From: Helopsaltes ochotensis
Taxonomy: Eukaryota > Chordata > Aves > Passeriformes > Locustellidae
Reading direction: 5' to 3'
Assembly (NCBI GenBank): GCA_013400155.1
Contig: VXBM01000885.1
Span: 234,848 to 298,847, forward strand
Length of the DNA stretch: 64,000 bases
The notes beneath the pieces were generated by a model that ran no database searches, had not been told where the DNA came from, and saw only the letters and a list, made by a program, of their open reading frames with translations. The position numbers were made by a program, and so were the translations under genes. Positions 61,200-64,000 of the stretch are shown here, piece after piece. The stretch's first letter is position 1. Each line of letters starts with the position of its first letter.

Positions 61200-64000
61200 A
61201 GTAGTACAGCGACCAAAATTAACAACAGACCTACAAGATCAATATTAATCAGACCAAATATTGGTTTTGCTGGCATATACACATAAGCCCTGCTCTTCGT
61301 CTCTCCCAGGACTGAGAAGTGTTTTTGAGGTGACAGCATGAGACTGCTGAGTCCCGTTTAGCTCATGGACTCGATCCCTGTTGGTCCTTCCCAAGTCAGG
61401 ACATTCCATGAATTTGTGATTCCCACTGCTAGACAGAGCATGGGACAACATTTCTGCACTACCTCTGGGCTGCAGCTCATCCTCTGGTTGCTTTTCTGCA
61501 CAGATTTCAGCTCTGCATGGGCAGCACTTCACACACTTCTTGGCTGAGTTTCACTTTGTTGACTTGGGATCATTTTTACAGCCTGTTTCCAATTCTGATT
61601 CTGCTCTTAACTGTCCAATAGCTGAAATAGTGATGAATAGTGACGGACTTGCATGAAAAGTCCCTGAGACTTCCTAATTGAAAATACTTCCCCTTTTGAC
61701 AATTCAGTGTTGAGAACTGACATTACACACAGCTTGTCAAAGAGCTGTGCAACAATAATTTCATCTAAATCTAATTTTCTTACAAGAAAATCATGTGGTA
61801 TTGTTCTTGCAGCACTTTGTCCTGATTATCCCTAGTTTGTCGGTTGTGGACTGGATCTTATCTTGTCTGTATAAACTAATGCTTTTTTATCTTAAACTTT
61901 TTTTTATCACCTTATTGCCTATAAACCTAAGTTTTGTATGTATTTTTTTTTCCTTCCCGAGACCTAACAGCTAAGCTGGTTGTGTGTACTTTATTCTCCC
62001 CTTCCTTAGAGTTTTTCCTATTTTTCAATCCACCAGAATTACCCTGTTTTTTGAACTTCTCAGAGATTTCTCTTAAATAGTTCAGAGATGGCTGAAGCCT
62101 CAAATATTTCTGAGTGAGATTGATTTGTTGATTGGGATGTTTATTTATCTGTTTATTTCCTTTATATTTTCATTCACATGTTCTGGTCTTCATAATTGGT
62201 GAGCATATAGTTAACTGAGTATCTAGTCTCAGGTTTTTGTGTGTGACAGGAGTATTGGAAACATCAGCCTTATTCCTTTTTCCTTCTTCTTTTGAGGTTT
62301 GCTTTTTCAGAAGACTTCTCTCTTTCACCTTTCTCTCATTTTATCCTAATCTTTTCATCAGACTAACTTTACAATTTTAGATTCTTAACAGCTTCTTTTA
62401 CGTCACTTCTATTTCCCTGGTGGTTTCTCCTTCCTTTTGGAAGACAAAATGCTCTCCCCAGTGTGTTCAGAAAGCTGACATAAATGGTATAATAAACCCC
62501 CTTCCTGCTGCCTGATCCATCCTGAGGGTGTGTCTGCACATTTCTCCCATCGCTACATAGACATGAATCTCAGGATGTTTGTGGAGCCTGAGGCTTGTGC
62601 TTGATTTTCAAGGTTAAAGAGGGAAAGAATGGCTCCCTACAGAACAGCACCTTTAGTCCTGGTTCCTTTTATCTTTATGCAGTCATTCAAGGAGACATGA
62701 ATTCCCCCTGGCTGGTTGAACCGCAGACTTCAGAACCAGCAGACGTGCTATTGATAAGAGGCAACGCCTCCCTCTTCCCTTGTCCTGCTCCCCTTGAACA
62801 ATTTATGGCCCTTTTACAGCAAAATCCCAGTTCCACAACACATCCCATTAACGCTGGAGTGTTGCTTGAGTTGTTGACTGTGTGCAAAAATTTCAACCTC
62901 TTGCAGCTGTTTTTCACTTCCATGGCATTTACATATCACAACCTTAGATACTTAATTGGGGGCTCCCTTTTTTCTTCCTATAATTCTGCTTCAATTTCCC
63001 AATGAAATAGCTGGCTTGAGAGTTTCAGACTTTCATAATATCCCCTTTTTTTTTGCCCATCTCTGTGATTTTTTTCACTGTATCAACCTAGCTTAGGGCT
63101 GCAATGTGAAGGATAGCTCTTCTCCTTAATAGCACTTTTTTTCCTCAAACCTACTGGATTCTCCAGGGTTAGAAGCATCAGCAATTCTTTATCTGCCTCT
63201 CCTGCCCAATAGCCTGTCGAAATCCTCAAGAGGCTTTCTGAATGTAGCTCCCAGATGAGTAATGATGCTGAGGCTGGGTTTTAGGTATTTATTTGGAATC
63301 AAAGTACCTGTGTGTCAATATGTGGTCCTGTGTAAGTCTCCTGAGAGGACACTGTCAGCACACTTGGGAAGTTTCAGGTTGTGCCCAGCTGTAAAGGTTA
63401 AAAAATAATCCCAAACTTTCTGTAACACTTCTCAATGCCTCCTTCTAAATCTTCAGCTGTATTACTTCCCCACTGTCTGCATTTTTCCTTACACGCTTTG
63501 CTTCTAATTAGAGATTCTTGATAACAGTACTGAAAGGGAAGAGCTCACTTTTGCCTCAAATCACACTCTATGACTTCGAGTACCCTTAAGTATCTCTGCC
63601 ACCTTCTTCATTGAGCAGAAGTGCTGAAGTGACTGCCAAACTGAAAAGTCGCAGAATCAGATCCAAATGAAGTGTCTGGTCACCAAGATCAGCACTGGGA
63701 CTGAAATGAGAGTTCAGCCACAATGCAGTCTAAATGCAGAGTTCATTCGGGGTGATGCTTTTTATTTTGGAAATGCTTGGTTGCATTAACTTGTGCTGAT
63801 AGGAATTGAGTAGACTATTGCTAAATAAGATACTGTCTTCTTATTCCTCTCTTTTCTAGATACTTCTATTTCTGGGATAGACTACATCAACAGGTTGTTT
63901 TTTGTTTTTTTTTTTAATGTGGCACCAGGATTTGGAAACACAAAGGAAGTCATGCAATAAACTAGTCTTAGAACTTATTGCTATACTTAATATTCTTAAA
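61200..64000. other. Non-coding stretch, no gene recognised
   Basis: No confirmed gene. The longest run, 136 codons on + (62595-63005), with a 78-codon minus overlap, has no recognisable domain; its hydrophobic tail reflects T-rich DNA and no convincing splice or promoter context is visible. 62270-62460 is pyrimidine-rich. T11 at 63905-63915. Confidence 0.55.

Noticed and set aside
1..64000. CRISPR arrays, tRNA and rRNA genes
   Set aside because: No regularly spaced direct repeats and no cloverleaf or A/B-box pattern noticed on reading through. A covariance-model scan would be needed to exclude a degenerate tRNA.

Overview
The window looks like non-coding nuclear DNA from a bird (or another sauropsid close to birds). 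I find no convincing protein-coding gene, rRNA, tRNA or CRISPR array. The main evidence for a bird is the repeats: three recognisable 3' ends of CR1-type LINEs (about 33.85-34.08 kb on +, 49.74-50.04 kb on -, 53.31-53.38 kb on -) and long-terminal-repeat (LTR) fragments of endogenous retroviral type. I saw no primate Alu, rodent B1/B2 or mammalian L1. Base composition is moderately AT-rich and stop codons are dense in all frames. The longest open stretches are about 100-150 codons and either lie in repeats or resemble no family I know. The species cannot be fixed from the sequence, and neither can the choice between a large intron and an intergenic desert.

Layout. 1-22.8 kb: mostly unique AT-rich DNA with small inverted repeats (5.2 kb, a three-arm structure at 8.5 kb, an E-box palindrome at 15.9 kb), a possible very old CR1/L3-like fragment at 12.04 kb, a diverged 49-bp tandem duplication at 17.0 kb, and a block at 20.64-21.01 kb that has the look of a conserved regulatory element. 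22.9-23.95 kb: two diverged, same-strand copies of one LTR (about 348 and 328 bp), each with a CCAAT box and a poly(A) signal in the same place, separated by about 326 bp of non-repeated sequence. 26.87-26.95 kb: an uninterrupted run of 74 T. 27-46.5 kb: unique DNA with one CR1 fragment, a 38-bp gap and a few GC-rich pockets. 46.55-46.87 kb: a probable minus-strand solo LTR. 47-56.5 kb: two more CR1 fragments, AT-rich DNA and a 260-bp gap that seems to fall in a repeat. 56.8-64 kb: unique DNA with a small CpG-rich pocket at 58.44-58.65 kb and a 44-bp tandem duplication with internal poly(A) at 59.8 kb.

No genes can be shown to work together here. If the window has a function, it is most likely regulatory: a few repeat-free, motif-rich blocks are candidates for conserved non-coding elements, but only a cross-species alignment could confirm this. 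I did not find a new multi-gene system. The least ordinary observations are the alternating inverted repeat at 8.52 kb, the paired LTR copies at 23 kb, the 74-nt homopolymer and the poly(A)-containing duplication at 59.8 kb.
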